From: JAPPHY01 sp965247535
GTDB lineage: Bacteria; Chloroflexota; Dehalococcoidia; Lucifugimonadales; UBA2985
Reading direction: 5' to 3'
Length of the DNA stretch: 64,000 bases
Assembly: GCA_965247535.1 (NCBI GenBank)
Contig: OZ252018.1
Coordinates: 248,001-312,000 of the forward strand
Position 1 is the stretch's first letter. Each line of letters begins with the position of its first letter. Under the pieces are notes generated by a model, which was given only the letters and a program-made list of their open reading frames with translations, had not been told where the DNA came from and did not search any database. Positions 1 through 8,762 of the stretch are shown here, piece by piece. A program made the position numbers and the translations under genes.

Positions 1-1
1 C

Positions 2-301
2 GACCCGACAGGCACTGGCAGTGGCGGCCCGGGTTACACGATCCCGGACGAGTTCAGCCCCCTGAGGCGCCACGACGGGCCCGGCGTGCTGTCGATGGCA
101 AACGTCGGCCGTCCCGACACCGGGAGCGGCCAGTGGTTCATCACCTTCGCGGCCACTCCACACTTGGACGATGCGCATACGGTGTTCGGCCAGGTGGTAG
201 AGGGGATGGACGTGGTGTTCGACATATCGCCACGCGACCCTACAGCGGCGACCTCGCCGGGCGACGCAATCTCCTCCATCACAATTCAGGAGGGCGCATA
301 G
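2..301 (+). CDS. Peptidylprolyl isomerase, cyclophilin type (5' end outside window)
   Basis: Only the last 99 codons are in the window; the reading frame is open from the first bases and ends at a TAG. The fragment carries the cyclophilin core: a GxGGPGY-type stretch, the GVLSMAN strand, GSGQWFIT (the usual GSQFFIT motif), then TPHLDDAHTVFGQV, ending with the I-x-I-x-E strand. Cyclophilins catalyse cis-trans isomerisation of X-Pro bonds during protein folding. Whether this one is cytoplasmic or a lipoprotein cannot be told because the N-terminus is missing. The family call is secure. Confidence 0.93.
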   Translation, partial: DPTGTGSGGPGYTIPDEFSPLRRHDGPGVLSMANVGRPDTGSGQWFITFAATPHLDDAHTVFGQVVEGMDVVFDISPRDPTAATSPGDAISSITIQEGA

Positions 302-378
302 CCGGGCATATGGTCCCCTTCGGCAGGCTCAGCCCCGTATCATGTACGGGGGTGAGCGGGTATGTGGGTGGCGGCCCC

Positions 379-420
379 CGCTCATGGTGAGCCTGTCGAA
401 CCACTTGAGCGGTGATACCT
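379..420. repeat. Dispersed palindromic repeat, copy 1
   Basis: This imperfect palindrome has outer arms CCGCTCA and TGAGCGG around a GTCGAACCA core. It lies between the cyclophilin stop and the methyltransferase start. The same unit recurs at 1478-1520, 23650-23791 and 58532-58625, in both orientations and always outside genes. Copies 1 and 2 also share a GATACCT flank. Confidence 0.8.
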
Positions 421-487
421 TTCTCGCTGGACTGGCATAGAGGCCCCAGGATTGAAAGGCAACCCAGGACTTCAGGAGGAGAGCAAC

Positions 488-1417
488 ATGAGCAACTTTG
501 AGAGAATGCAGAGCCGCATCGCTGCGGGCGAGACGATCCTCATGGACGGCGGCATGGGCTCGGAGTTCGAGCTGCGAGGGCTGGCGAGCCCTAGGGTGTG
601 GTCGGGCGGCCCGATGCTCGAGCATCCCGAGCTGGTGCGGGAGATTCACCAGGAGTACATCGAAGCGGGCGCCGAGATCATCATCACGAACACCTTCGGC
701 ACGGGGCGCGACATGCTGGAACGGGGCGACCTCGGGCACAGGGTAGCGGAGGCGAACCGCCTGGGCATCGAGGCGGCGGTGCAGGCGAGGAGAAACGCCG
801 GGAAGGAGGACTCGGTCGTGATTGCGGCTTCCGTATCGACCATGACCCCCAAGGAGCACGCGGAGGTCCCAGTGCCCTACGAGGAGGCCCTGGAGACCTA
901 CCGGGAGCAGTTGGGGGAGCTGGCGAAGGGCGGCCCGGACGTGGCGGTGAGCGAGATGCTGATTCGCATATCGGACACGCTGGCGTCGATAGACGCGGCG
1001 GCGGAGCTGGGCCTGCCGGCGTGGGTCGGGCTATCGGTCGTCCGAGACGGCGACGAGCTGTACCTGGGCATTCGTGGCAGACAAGGAGACGGCACGCACG
1101 GAGGCGAGACGCTTCAGGACGCGATGGACGCCATCAAGGACAGGGACGTGGCGGCGGTGTTCGTGATGCACACGCCGGTGGATAACACCGGGCCGGGCCT
1201 GGAGATAGTCAAGAGGAACTGGTCGGGGACCTTCGGCGCCTATGCCCACTTCCCCGGCAGCCGCGGCCCGAACCCACGGGCAAACGTCCTGGACCCGCAG
1301 CAGTACCTGGAGTACGCCAAGGGATGGCGTGAGCAGGGTGCGCGGATAATCGGCGGGTGCTGCGGCACAAGACCTGACCACATCCGGGCGCTCAGGGATT
1401 GGCTGTCCGGCGCGTAG
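488..1417 (+). CDS. Homocysteine S-methyltransferase family protein
   Basis: The 309-residue protein has the (beta/alpha)8 homocysteine-methyltransferase fold. It shows the N-terminal DGGMGSEFELRG motif, TNTFGTGRDML and the C-terminal GGCCGTRPDH motif that supplies two zinc-binding cysteines. Family members transfer a methyl group from S-methylmethionine, betaine or a corrinoid donor to homocysteine. The third zinc ligand, normally Cys in an N-C-T motif, appears to be His228 (MHTP). The start is ATG 488, with an AGGAGGA sequence just upstream; an in-frame ATG at 452 has no such site. The donor substrate cannot be read from the sequence. The convergent downstream gene is separated by a dispersed repeat. 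Confidence 0.9.
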   Translation: MSNFERMQSRIAAGETILMDGGMGSEFELRGLASPRVWSGGPMLEHPELVREIHQEYIEAGAEIIITNTFGTGRDMLERGDLGHRVAEANRLGIEAAVQARRNAGKEDSVVIAASVSTMTPKEHAEVPVPYEEALETYREQLGELAKGGPDVAVSEMLIRISDTLASIDAAAELGLPAWVGLSVVRDGDELYLGIRGRQGDGTHGGETLQDAMDAIKDRDVAAVFVMHTPVDNTGPGLEIVKRNWSGTFGAYAHFPGSRGPNPRANVLDPQQYLEYAKGWREQGARIIGGCCGTRPDHIRALRDWLSGA

Positions 1418-1477
1418 GCGGGGATTCGCTCGTCTTGGCCTTGTCTAGGGACCTGAGCGGGCATCGAACGTCCTGCA

Positions 1478-1520
1478 CGCTCAAATGGTTCGACAAGCTC
1501 ATCATGAGCGGAGATACCTT
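1478..1520. repeat. Dispersed palindromic repeat, copy 2
   Basis: This copy has the inverted orientation relative to copy 1 (core TGGTTCGACAAGCTCA) and ends with the same GATACCTT flank. It sits between the convergent 3' ends of the homocysteine methyltransferase and DUF255 genes, as expected for a REP-like or terminator-associated element. Confidence 0.8.
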
Positions 1521-1537
1521 GCTGGCAAGACAGTCCC

Positions 1538-3631
1538 CTACCCCGGCAGGAGCGTGACGTGGCCGAGGCCGCCCGGATCCAGGGCGCCGCCGGGGCCGTC
1601 CGGCGCGTCCAGCTGCTCCGCAAGCTCGCCGGCGTCCGTCACCGGCCTCTGGCATACGTAGCTGTGGCACACATAGGCCGTCGGCCGGCCGCCCTGCATC
1701 ACCTTGTCCTCCAGCAGTGGCATGTCGACGTGGGAGGCGCCGCCGGCCGGGTCTAAGCCGGCCAGCACGCGGTTCGGCAGGTATCGAGCGTGCACGGTGC
1801 CGAGCAGCGACTGCGTGTCCCCGTCTTCGAGCGGGCCCACTATGGCGATCTCGTGGGGCGACGACAGGTGGAAGTCCAGCGCGCCGAGCCAGTTGCCGAA
1901 TCCCTCGGGCACGCGGGCCATGTACGGCTGCACAGACCTGAGCGCAGCCGCGGCAGTGCGGGAGTAGGACGGTTCGTCGGTGAGCACGCTCAGGCGGAGT
2001 AGCACGTCCGTAGCCGCGGACCCGCCCGATGGCATTGCGTTGTCGGTGATGTCACGAGGCCGCACGATCAGCGTCTCGTGGTCGGTGCCCGTGTCGTAGA
2101 ACTTCGCCTCGCGCTCGTCCCAGAACAGCTCCAGCATCTGCCGCGCCAGGTCGCTCGCCTCGTCAAGCCACCTGCGATCGAACGTGGCCTCGTACAGGGT
2201 GATCAGGCCGCCGGCGAGCAGCGCGTAGTCCTCCAGGTAGGCGTTGAGCCTGGCCTGCTCGTCACGGTAGGTGCGCAGAAGACGCCCGTCGCGCTTCATG
2301 GTCGACAGGATGAACGTGGCGTTGGCGATGGCGGCCTGCAGGTAGTCCGGCCTGTTGAGCACGGCCGCGCCAAGGGCGATGCTGTGGAGCATGAGGCCGT
2401 TCCAGGCTGTCAGCACCTTGGTGTCGGTTGCGGGCGGGACGCGGCTGCCGCGGCTCTCCAGCAGCAGTCGCTTGCCCCTGGCGATCACGTCGTCCGTCTC
2501 CGAGCCGGCCTTATCTTCGCTGCCTGCTGGTAGGTGGAGGATGCTCCGCCCCTCGAAGTTGCCCTCGTGCGTCACGCCGAAGTGTGCCTGCAGCGCGGCG
2601 CCGTCCTCGCGGCCGAGCACGCCGTTGATCTCCCCGGGCGTCCACACGAAGAACTTGCCCTCCTCGCCCTCGCTGTCGGCGTCCTGCGCCGAGTAGAAGC
2701 CGCCGAGCGGGTCGGTCATCTCGCGGAGCACGTAGTCGATGGTCTCCTGCGCGATGCGGGCGTAGAGCGGGCTGCCGGTGGCCTGGTGGGCGTGTATATA
2801 CAGGCGGCTCAGCAGGGCGTTGTCGTAGAGCATCTTCTCGAAGTGCGGGACGAGCCAGAACGGGTCGGTGGAGTAGCGGTGGAAGCCGCCGCCGAGCTGA
2901 TCGTACATGCCGCCGCGCGCCATGCGGGTGAGGGTCAGATCCACCATTTCGAGTGCGTGGGCGTCGCCGGACGCGGCATGGTGCCTGAGCAGGAAGTCGA
3001 GCGCCATGGGCTGCGGGAACTTCGGCGCGGTGCCGAATCCCCCGTGCTCGGCGTCAAAGCCGTTGCGCAGCCGCGCGTAGGCCAGGGACATGGTGTCCTT
3101 TGAGAGAGGCGTGTAGTCTGTGAGCGCCTGCCCCATGCTGCCCATTGCAGCGGTGATCTCCTTTGCGGAGCTGGCCACGTCGCTGCGGCGCTGACTGTAG
3201 GCGTCCGAGATGGCGGCCAGCACCCGCGGGAAGCCGGGCATGCCGTGGCGGTCCTCGGGCGGGAAGTAGGTGCCGCCGTAGAACGGCTCGCCGGCGGGCG
3301 TGAGGAACATCGAGAGGGGCCAGCCGCCGCGGCCGGTCATGGCCTGGATGGCGCCCATGTAGATGGAGTCGATGTCCGGGCGCTCCTCACGGTCCACCTT
3401 GACGCTTACGAAGCTCGCGTTCATGAGCGCCGCGATGTCGTCGTTCTCGAACGACTCCCGCTCCATGACGTGGCACCAGTGACATGCGGAGTAGCCGATA
3501 CTGAGGAACAGGGGCTTGTCCTCAGACCGCGCCCGCGAGAGAGCCTCCTCGCCCCAGGGGTGCCAGTCCACGGGGTTGTGGGCGTGCTGCAGAAGGTACG
3601 GGCTGGTCTCGTGTATGAGGCGGTTTGGCAT
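1538..3631 (-). CDS. DUF255 thioredoxin-domain protein (YyaL / SPATA20 family)
   Basis: The 697-residue protein opens with the family signature (NRLIHETSPYLLQHAHNPVDW), followed by a thioredoxin-like domain in roughly residues 1-165 whose CxxC is in SACHWCHVMERESF, and GGWPLSMFLTP. The remainder is the six-hairpin (alpha/alpha) glycosidase-like region with FHRYSTDPFWLVPHFEKML. The biochemical role of the family is not settled; redox or sugar-related functions have been proposed. I chose ATG 3631 because the conserved N-terminus begins there and AGGAAGG precedes it; a longer in-frame reading to 3778 adds 49 unconserved residues. Length is normal for the family. Confidence 0.92.
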   Translation of the reverse strand: MPNRLIHETSPYLLQHAHNPVDWHPWGEEALSRARSEDKPLFLSIGYSACHWCHVMERESFENDDIAALMNASFVSVKVDREERPDIDSIYMGAIQAMTGRGGWPLSMFLTPAGEPFYGGTYFPPEDRHGMPGFPRVLAAISDAYSQRRSDVASSAKEITAAMGSMGQALTDYTPLSKDTMSLAYARLRNGFDAEHGGFGTAPKFPQPMALDFLLRHHAASGDAHALEMVDLTLTRMARGGMYDQLGGGFHRYSTDPFWLVPHFEKMLYDNALLSRLYIHAHQATGSPLYARIAQETIDYVLREMTDPLGGFYSAQDADSEGEEGKFFVWTPGEINGVLGREDGAALQAHFGVTHEGNFEGRSILHLPAGSEDKAGSETDDVIARGKRLLLESRGSRVPPATDTKVLTAWNGLMLHSIALGAAVLNRPDYLQAAIANATFILSTMKRDGRLLRTYRDEQARLNAYLEDYALLAGGLITLYEATFDRRWLDEASDLARQMLELFWDEREAKFYDTGTDHETLIVRPRDITDNAMPSGGSAATDVLLRLSVLTDEPSYSRTAAAALRSVQPYMARVPEGFGNWLGALDFHLSSPHEIAIVGPLEDGDTQSLLGTVHARYLPNRVLAGLDPAGGASHVDMPLLEDKVMQGGRPTAYVCHSYVCQRPVTDAGELAEQLDAPDGPGGALDPGGLGHVTLLPG

Positions 3632-3820
3632 GGGAGTCCTTCCTGGAGAGGTTGGAGCCGGCGCGTGTCCATTCTCGCAGAAGTGAACGCGAATTGGAAT
3701 GAGGGGGAGGAGAGGACGTTCTTCCGGCCGTTCGTGGATGGCGCCTTGACGATAGGGGCTATCGTATGTCCAGCGCATGCTCGGAGGCCTCGTGACGTCC
3801 CATCCCGTAATGGGTTGCTC

Positions 3821-3849
3821 TTGCTATAGCGTGGGAACGCGTATAGAAT
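3821..3849 (+). promoter_or_regulatory. Probable sigma-70-type promoter for coaE
   Basis: A TTGCTA -35 and a TAGAAT -10 are separated by 17 bp. The -10 ends 28 bases before the coaE ATG, leaving a short leader. This promoter probably also serves the MoxR gene downstream. Confidence 0.6.
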
Positions 3850-3877
3850 TGCCCTTACGCGTGGCAGAGGGGGAAGC

Positions 3878-4474
3878 ATGAAGGTCATTGGTCTGGCGGG
3901 CGGAATCGGGGCCGGCAAGAGCGAGGTTTCCCGTATCCTGGGCGAGATGGGGGCTGAGGTGCTCAACGCCGACCGGTACGGCCACGAGGTATACCTGCCC
4001 GGTACGGACGGCCACCGTGAGGTCGTGGAGGCGTTCGGAGAGGACGTGCTGCAGCCAAACGGCGAGGTGGATCGGCGCGCGCTGGGCGGCAAGGTGTTCG
4101 GCAACCCGGAGGCAATGGCCCAACTGAACGCGATCGCCTGGCCGCGCATCCGTCAGAAGCTAGAGGATGGCATCGAGGAGCAGCGGCAGCTGGGCACCGG
4201 CGTTGTCGTGCTGGACGCTGCTGTGCTGATAGAGGCGGGCTGGACGGACGCCGCGGACGAGGTGTGGGTGGTGACGGCGCCCGAGGGGGACGTCGTAAGC
4301 CGCCTTCAGGCCCGTAACAATCTCACGGAGGAACAGGTCAGGGCCCGCATGGCTTCGCAGATGTCCTCGGAGGAGCGAGTGAAGCACGCGGATGTGGTCG
4401 TGGCCAACGATGGTGATCTGCAGGGCCTCCAGAGCAATATCGAAAAGCTGTGGCAGGAGCGGCTGGACGGCTAG
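3878..4474 (+). CDS. coaE: Dephospho-CoA kinase
   Basis: This 198-residue protein catalyses the last step of coenzyme A synthesis, the ATP-dependent phosphorylation of dephospho-CoA. The N-terminal MKVIGLAGGIGAGKSEVSR contains the P-loop, followed by LNADRYGHEVY (the Asp that positions substrate), and a lid region ending in R-M-A-S-Q-M. Length and motif order match CoaE. Start ATG 3878 follows a GGGGGAAG site. The gene is followed 20 bases later by a MoxR-type ATPase, probably co-transcribed from the promoter at 3821. Confidence 0.96.
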   Translation: MKVIGLAGGIGAGKSEVSRILGEMGAEVLNADRYGHEVYLPGTDGHREVVEAFGEDVLQPNGEVDRRALGGKVFGNPEAMAQLNAIAWPRIRQKLEDGIEEQRQLGTGVVVLDAAVLIEAGWTDAADEVWVVTAPEGDVVSRLQARNNLTEEQVRARMASQMSSEERVKHADVVVANDGDLQGLQSNIEKLWQERLDG

Positions 4475-4493
4475 GCGCCTGCCGGGAGGAGCA

Positions 4494-5381
4494 ATGGCTG
4501 AAGCTGAAACATACACCTCCTATCGTACCGAGGAGTACGTCATCAAGGAGGAACCCTTTTACCTGCCCGTTGGCGACGAAGTTGAGCTGTTCGAGGTGGC
4601 ATACTCGCAGCAGATGCCGGTCCTGCTGAAGGGGCCCACGGGCACCGGCAAGACCCGCTTCGTCGAGTACATGTGCTATCGCTTGGGTCGGCCCGTAACC
4701 AGGATCACCAGGGGCAAGCGCTCCGGCAGCCGGTCGACAGGCGCCAGCGTCCCGCTCATGACGATAGCCTGCCACGAAGACCTCACGGCAAGCGACCTTG
4801 TGGGCCGCTACCTGCTGGAGGGAGACGAGACCCGGTGGATGGACGGGCCGTTGGCAAGGGCCGTCAAGGTGGGAGCCATCTGCTACCTGGATGAGGTGGT
4901 GGAGGCCAGAAAGGACACCACCGTGCTCATCCATCCGCTCACCGACCATCGACGCTTGTTGCCCATTGACAAGCGTGGCGAGATAATCGAGGCCCACAAG
5001 GGCTTCCTGATGGTGCTCTCCTACAACCCCGGCTACCAGAGCGCGCTCAAGGACCTGAAGCACAGCACGCGGCAGCGGTTCATGGCCATGGAGTTCAACG
5101 CGCCGCCGCCGGAGCTTGAGGCCGAGATCATCAAGCACGAGAGTGGGGCTTCTGCGTCGGTGTCCCTGGCCCTCGCCAAGCTGGGCGAGAAGGTGCGCAA
5201 CCTGAGAGACCACGGCCTGCAGGAGGGTGTGGGCACGAGGCTCCTGATCTACGCCGGCAAGCTGATTAACAACGGGATTGCCCCGCGCAGAGCATGCCAG
5301 GTGGCCGTCACCTGGGCGCTCACCGACGACCAGCAGGTCCAGCGCAGCATAGACGAGGTCATTAACTCCATCTTCGAGTAG
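4494..5381 (+). CDS. MoxR-family AAA+ ATPase (CbbQ/NirQ/NorQ type)
   Basis: The 295-residue protein has Walker A GPTGTGKTRFVEYM, a Walker B-like AICYLDEVVEA, a sensor region with GFLMVLSYNPGYQ, and a C-terminal CbbQ-type domain with GVGTRLLIYAGKLI. CbbQ/NorQ proteins remodel or activate metalloenzymes together with a VWA partner; the partner here is the next gene. No Rubisco or nitric-oxide reductase gene is visible nearby, so the client is unknown. ATG 4494 is preceded by GGGAGGA; the frame is open upstream inside coaE but lacks conserved sequence there. Confidence 0.9.
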   Translation: MAEAETYTSYRTEEYVIKEEPFYLPVGDEVELFEVAYSQQMPVLLKGPTGTGKTRFVEYMCYRLGRPVTRITRGKRSGSRSTGASVPLMTIACHEDLTASDLVGRYLLEGDETRWMDGPLARAVKVGAICYLDEVVEARKDTTVLIHPLTDHRRLLPIDKRGEIIEAHKGFLMVLSYNPGYQSALKDLKHSTRQRFMAMEFNAPPPELEAEIIKHESGASASVSLALAKLGEKVRNLRDHGLQEGVGTRLLIYAGKLINNGIAPRRACQVAVTWALTDDQQVQRSIDEVINSIFE

Positions 5382-5462
5382 GCCGTCGCATTCGGCAGCC
5401 CCTGGACCGGACCGGCAGACGATGCTTACTTTCAGCCCCGGAAGGCGCGGGCAGATTGCACC

Positions 5463-8400
5463 ATGCAGCAAGTGACACTAGCCGAGACCGAGGAGAAGTT
5501 CCAGCGCTACCCCAAGGATCTCACTGAGGCGCTCAGAGAGGCTTGGACACCCGTCTCAGAGTCGCTCAGCGATGAGGAGATGGTGGCATGGGTGGACTGG
5601 GGTCTCGCCATCTCACAGCAGGCCGGCCGCTCCTGGGAGGCGGCGCGGGAGTACTTCCGGGCAAGCCCTGCGGCCGTCCAGGCGCTTCCCTTTGTGCACC
5701 TGAAGCAGTGGGGCTACTGGGGCAACTCCATTGCGGAGGAGTCACCGGCGGCATCCGGGGCATACTTCCGGGCCAGCCCGCGCATAGTCGTCAGCCTCAA
5801 GCCGTGGGACGTGTCCGAGTGGGCCCAGATCGGAAAGAGACTGTACGGCAGGGGCAGGCGGTCCGGCGTGCTGACCACCCGCTACTTCGAAGTGAGCGGA
5901 GACCTGCTGTCCGTCCTGACCTTCAGCGAGCTTCAGCATCTCGTGACTATGATGGAGTCCATCGCCGAGCGGTCGGTTGACGAGGCCGCGTCCTTTCTAT
6001 CGCTGTCCGGCGAGGTGCTGCCCACGCTCAGGGAGGATACCAGGTCCTGCCTTTCGCTCATCTCGGCGCTCTTGGGTAAAGAGTGGCAGCAGGCAACGGG
6101 TTGCCTGCAGGTGGTGGGCGAGTCGCTTGCCCGCGTGGAACGCGTGGAGCGCTCCCGCTACCTGTCGCTGGTTGGTCGCATTGCAGGGTTCGGCGGCCTG
6201 AACGTACCGGCCTTCCTCCGGGACAGTTCTTCGGCGCTGGGCCAGCTGGATGGATACGTGCACGTTCACGTTCTCAACATGGCGGACTCGCTGTCCCGAA
6301 TAGACCACGGGGTGGTGCTGGACTACCTGAAGGGCGTGCCCCAGGTGCTCCGGCGCGTCAGCATCAACCAGCTGGAGGCGTGGTACGAGACGGGGGTCGC
6401 AATCCTTAAGGAGAACCCGGAGGGCGGCGCGGCCTACTTCAAGGGCGAGTCGTCGCGTTCCGAAGAGGTGCTCGAAAAGCTGTCGACCGGTGTGGAGTTC
6501 GGCCGAGTCAAGGAGGTGATGCGCCTCTACTGCCGCGCCCTTTCCGCGCTGGACGTCGAGATTTCAGCCCACGAGGCTGAGGAGGTGCAGGGCAAGGGCT
6601 GGGTGGCCCTGGAGAAGATGATGGCGGAAGGCGCCACCGTCTATCTGCCACCCGTGGCGGAGCGTTTCGGGAACAAGGATGAGAACTTCGACTGGTACAA
6701 GGTGGTGGCCACGCACCAGGTAGCACACCTGGAGTTCCAGAGCTTTAACTACTCGTTCGACAGGCAGGCAACCCAGTTCACCGACATGCGGAGCCGGCTG
6801 CTTCCTGAGCCGTCCGAAGACGACGGTGACGCCGCGCCGCCCGACGGCCGCGCCGTGGGTCTCGCGGACATTCAACGCTTCTTCGCTCTGTTCGTGGACG
6901 GCAACCTGGCAAGGGACATATTCACCGCCGTGGAGGACTGCCGTCTGGACTATCGCGTAAAGGTGGAGTACCCGGGCATCCGGCAGGCGTACGCCGGAGT
7001 GCAGGGTCTGGCCCTCTCGGAGCGGCCGCGGCTGGAGGAGATGCCGGCGCGCGAGGCCATGGTGGAGCTGCTCATTCGTTTCAGCCTGCAACAGGGCAGG
7101 GAACTGATGGTGCCGGAGCGATTCGCAGGGTCGGCCAGGGCGCTCTGGGACGTAGTCCGGCCGCTGTCCAGCCCTCAGGCGCTGGTAGAAGACAGCGCGG
7201 AGGCCACCATTCGCATATACCAGATCATTTCGCAGGTGCCCAACGAGGAAGTGCCCGAGGAGGATTGGCAGCAGGGCGACTTCCCGGATGAGCAGACGCC
7301 GTCCATGAGCGATGAGGAGTGGGAGGAGCTGCTTCGAGAGCTGCTCGAGGCGCAGCAGCAGTTCGGCGAAGGCGAGGAGCAGTCCTACGAGTCGCCGCCG
7401 CAGGTGGACTACCGCGGCGATTTCAAGCCGGAGCTAATGCAGGTCATCTCCATGCTGCGGGAGTCGCAGAGGGAGCGCGGGGCAAAGGGCGAGACCATCT
7501 CCAAGGGTGAGATGGAGAGACTCCTGGCAGAGGCAAACCAGCCCGTCACCAACACGCCGGGCGTTGACCCCCAGCGCAAGGGCATGTTTGTTACGGACCT
7601 GGTCAAGGAGATTGGCTCTCGCGGAAGTCCGCAGGGCGCCGTCCAGCAGACCAGCATGGCCTACGACCCCTCGTACGACGAGGAGGAGCAGGGAGGGCCG
7701 CTCGAGGTCAAGGAGCCGGCCTCCTTCCTCTACGACGAGTGGGACTATCGCATGTCCGACTACCGCTCGCGGTGGTGCCTGCTGCGCGAGAAGGACATGT
7801 CGGAGGGGGACGCGACCTACTTCACCGCCACGCTGGACGGCTACGCGGGTCTGGCGTCGCAGATACGGCGGCAGTTCGAGCTGATGGTGCCGCAGGGCCT
7901 GCAGAAGGTGAAGAGGCAGCAGGACGGCGACGAGCTGGAGCTGGACGCGGTGATTGAGGCAATGGTGGACAGGCGCTCCGGGACATCTCCTTCGGAGAAG
8001 GTGTACGTGCGGCGCAACAAGGTGCATCGCGACGTGGCTGTCGTGTTCCTTATGGACATGAGCGCGTCCACGGCTGAGGCTATCGACGAGTCGCGGCGCC
8101 TCGCGGACGAGTGGGACGCGCCGGACGACCCGCTTGAGTACATGTTCTGGCTGCGAAGCCGCAGGGGCGAGGGAGTGCGGCGCAGCTACAAGCGCATTGT
8201 GGACCTGGAGAAGGAGAGCCTGGTGCTCCTCATCCACGCGCTGGAGACCATCGGCGACACCTACGGCATTTACGGCTTCTCCGGCTACGGGCGGGAGAAC
8301 GTGGACTTCTTCGTCATCAAGGACGTCCAGGAGGCGCTTTCCGACAGGGTGAAGCGCCGGATCGATAAGGTGTCACCGCTGCAGGCTACACGTATGGGGC

Positions 8401-8717
8401 CGGCCATACGCCACGCCGTAACCAAGCTGGACCAGCTGGAGGCGCGCACCAAGTTCCTGGTGCTCATCAGCGATGGGCGGCCGCAGGACCGCGGCTACAG
8501 CCGAGAGGGCGTGGAGAAGGAGTACGCCATCCACGACACTCGGGTGGCTCTCCTGGAGACCAAGCGCCGCGGGATCACCCCGTTCTGCCTTACCGTGGAC
8601 AAAGAGGGCCACGACTACCTGCGGTCGATGTGCCAGGACATGGGGTACGAGGTGCTGGCGGACATCCACTCGCTGCCCCGCCGGCTGCCTGCGCTGTACC
8701 GCAGCCTCACGGTCTAG
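5463..8717 (+). CDS. Large VWA-domain protein, NorD/CbbO-like partner of the MoxR ATPase
   Basis: The 1084-residue protein has three parts: a long helical N-terminal region of about 400 residues with repeated YFRASP-like segments, a middle acidic region, and a C-terminal von Willebrand factor A domain. The VWA MIDAS motif is MDMSAST, with the first Asp at residue 865, and a later strand LVLISDGRPQD. NorD and CbbO proteins bind the MoxR-type ATPase and couple it to a metalloenzyme client. It is longer than typical NorD or CbbO (about 600-780 residues) because of the N-terminal repeats. It lies 81 bases after the ATPase on the same strand. Confidence 0.88.
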   Translation: MQQVTLAETEEKFQRYPKDLTEALREAWTPVSESLSDEEMVAWVDWGLAISQQAGRSWEAAREYFRASPAAVQALPFVHLKQWGYWGNSIAEESPAASGAYFRASPRIVVSLKPWDVSEWAQIGKRLYGRGRRSGVLTTRYFEVSGDLLSVLTFSELQHLVTMMESIAERSVDEAASFLSLSGEVLPTLREDTRSCLSLISALLGKEWQQATGCLQVVGESLARVERVERSRYLSLVGRIAGFGGLNVPAFLRDSSSALGQLDGYVHVHVLNMADSLSRIDHGVVLDYLKGVPQVLRRVSINQLEAWYETGVAILKENPEGGAAYFKGESSRSEEVLEKLSTGVEFGRVKEVMRLYCRALSALDVEISAHEAEEVQGKGWVALEKMMAEGATVYLPPVAERFGNKDENFDWYKVVATHQVAHLEFQSFNYSFDRQATQFTDMRSRLLPEPSEDDGDAAPPDGRAVGLADIQRFFALFVDGNLARDIFTAVEDCRLDYRVKVEYPGIRQAYAGVQGLALSERPRLEEMPAREAMVELLIRFSLQQGRELMVPERFAGSARALWDVVRPLSSPQALVEDSAEATIRIYQIISQVPNEEVPEEDWQQGDFPDEQTPSMSDEEWEELLRELLEAQQQFGEGEEQSYESPPQVDYRGDFKPELMQVISMLRESQRERGAKGETISKGEMERLLAEANQPVTNTPGVDPQRKGMFVTDLVKEIGSRGSPQGAVQQTSMAYDPSYDEEEQGGPLEVKEPASFLYDEWDYRMSDYRSRWCLLREKDMSEGDATYFTATLDGYAGLASQIRRQFELMVPQGLQKVKRQQDGDELELDAVIEAMVDRRSGTSPSEKVYVRRNKVHRDVAVVFLMDMSASTAEAIDESRRLADEWDAPDDPLEYMFWLRSRRGEGVRRSYKRIVDLEKESLVLLIHALETIGDTYGIYGFSGYGRENVDFFVIKDVQEALSDRVKRRIDKVSPLQATRMGPAIRHAVTKLDQLEARTKFLVLISDGRPQDRGYSREGVEKEYAIHDTRVALLETKRRGITPFCLTVDKEGHDYLRSMCQDMGYEVLADIHSLPRRLPALYRSLTV

Positions 8718-8762
8718 GCGCCGGACGCGTCGGTACTCGATGGCTCATGTTGGACTGCGCGC

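Noticed and set aside
302..487. Possible SAM-type riboswitch before the methyltransferase
   Set aside because: The region is occupied by the dispersed palindrome and I could not find a conserved riboswitch core.
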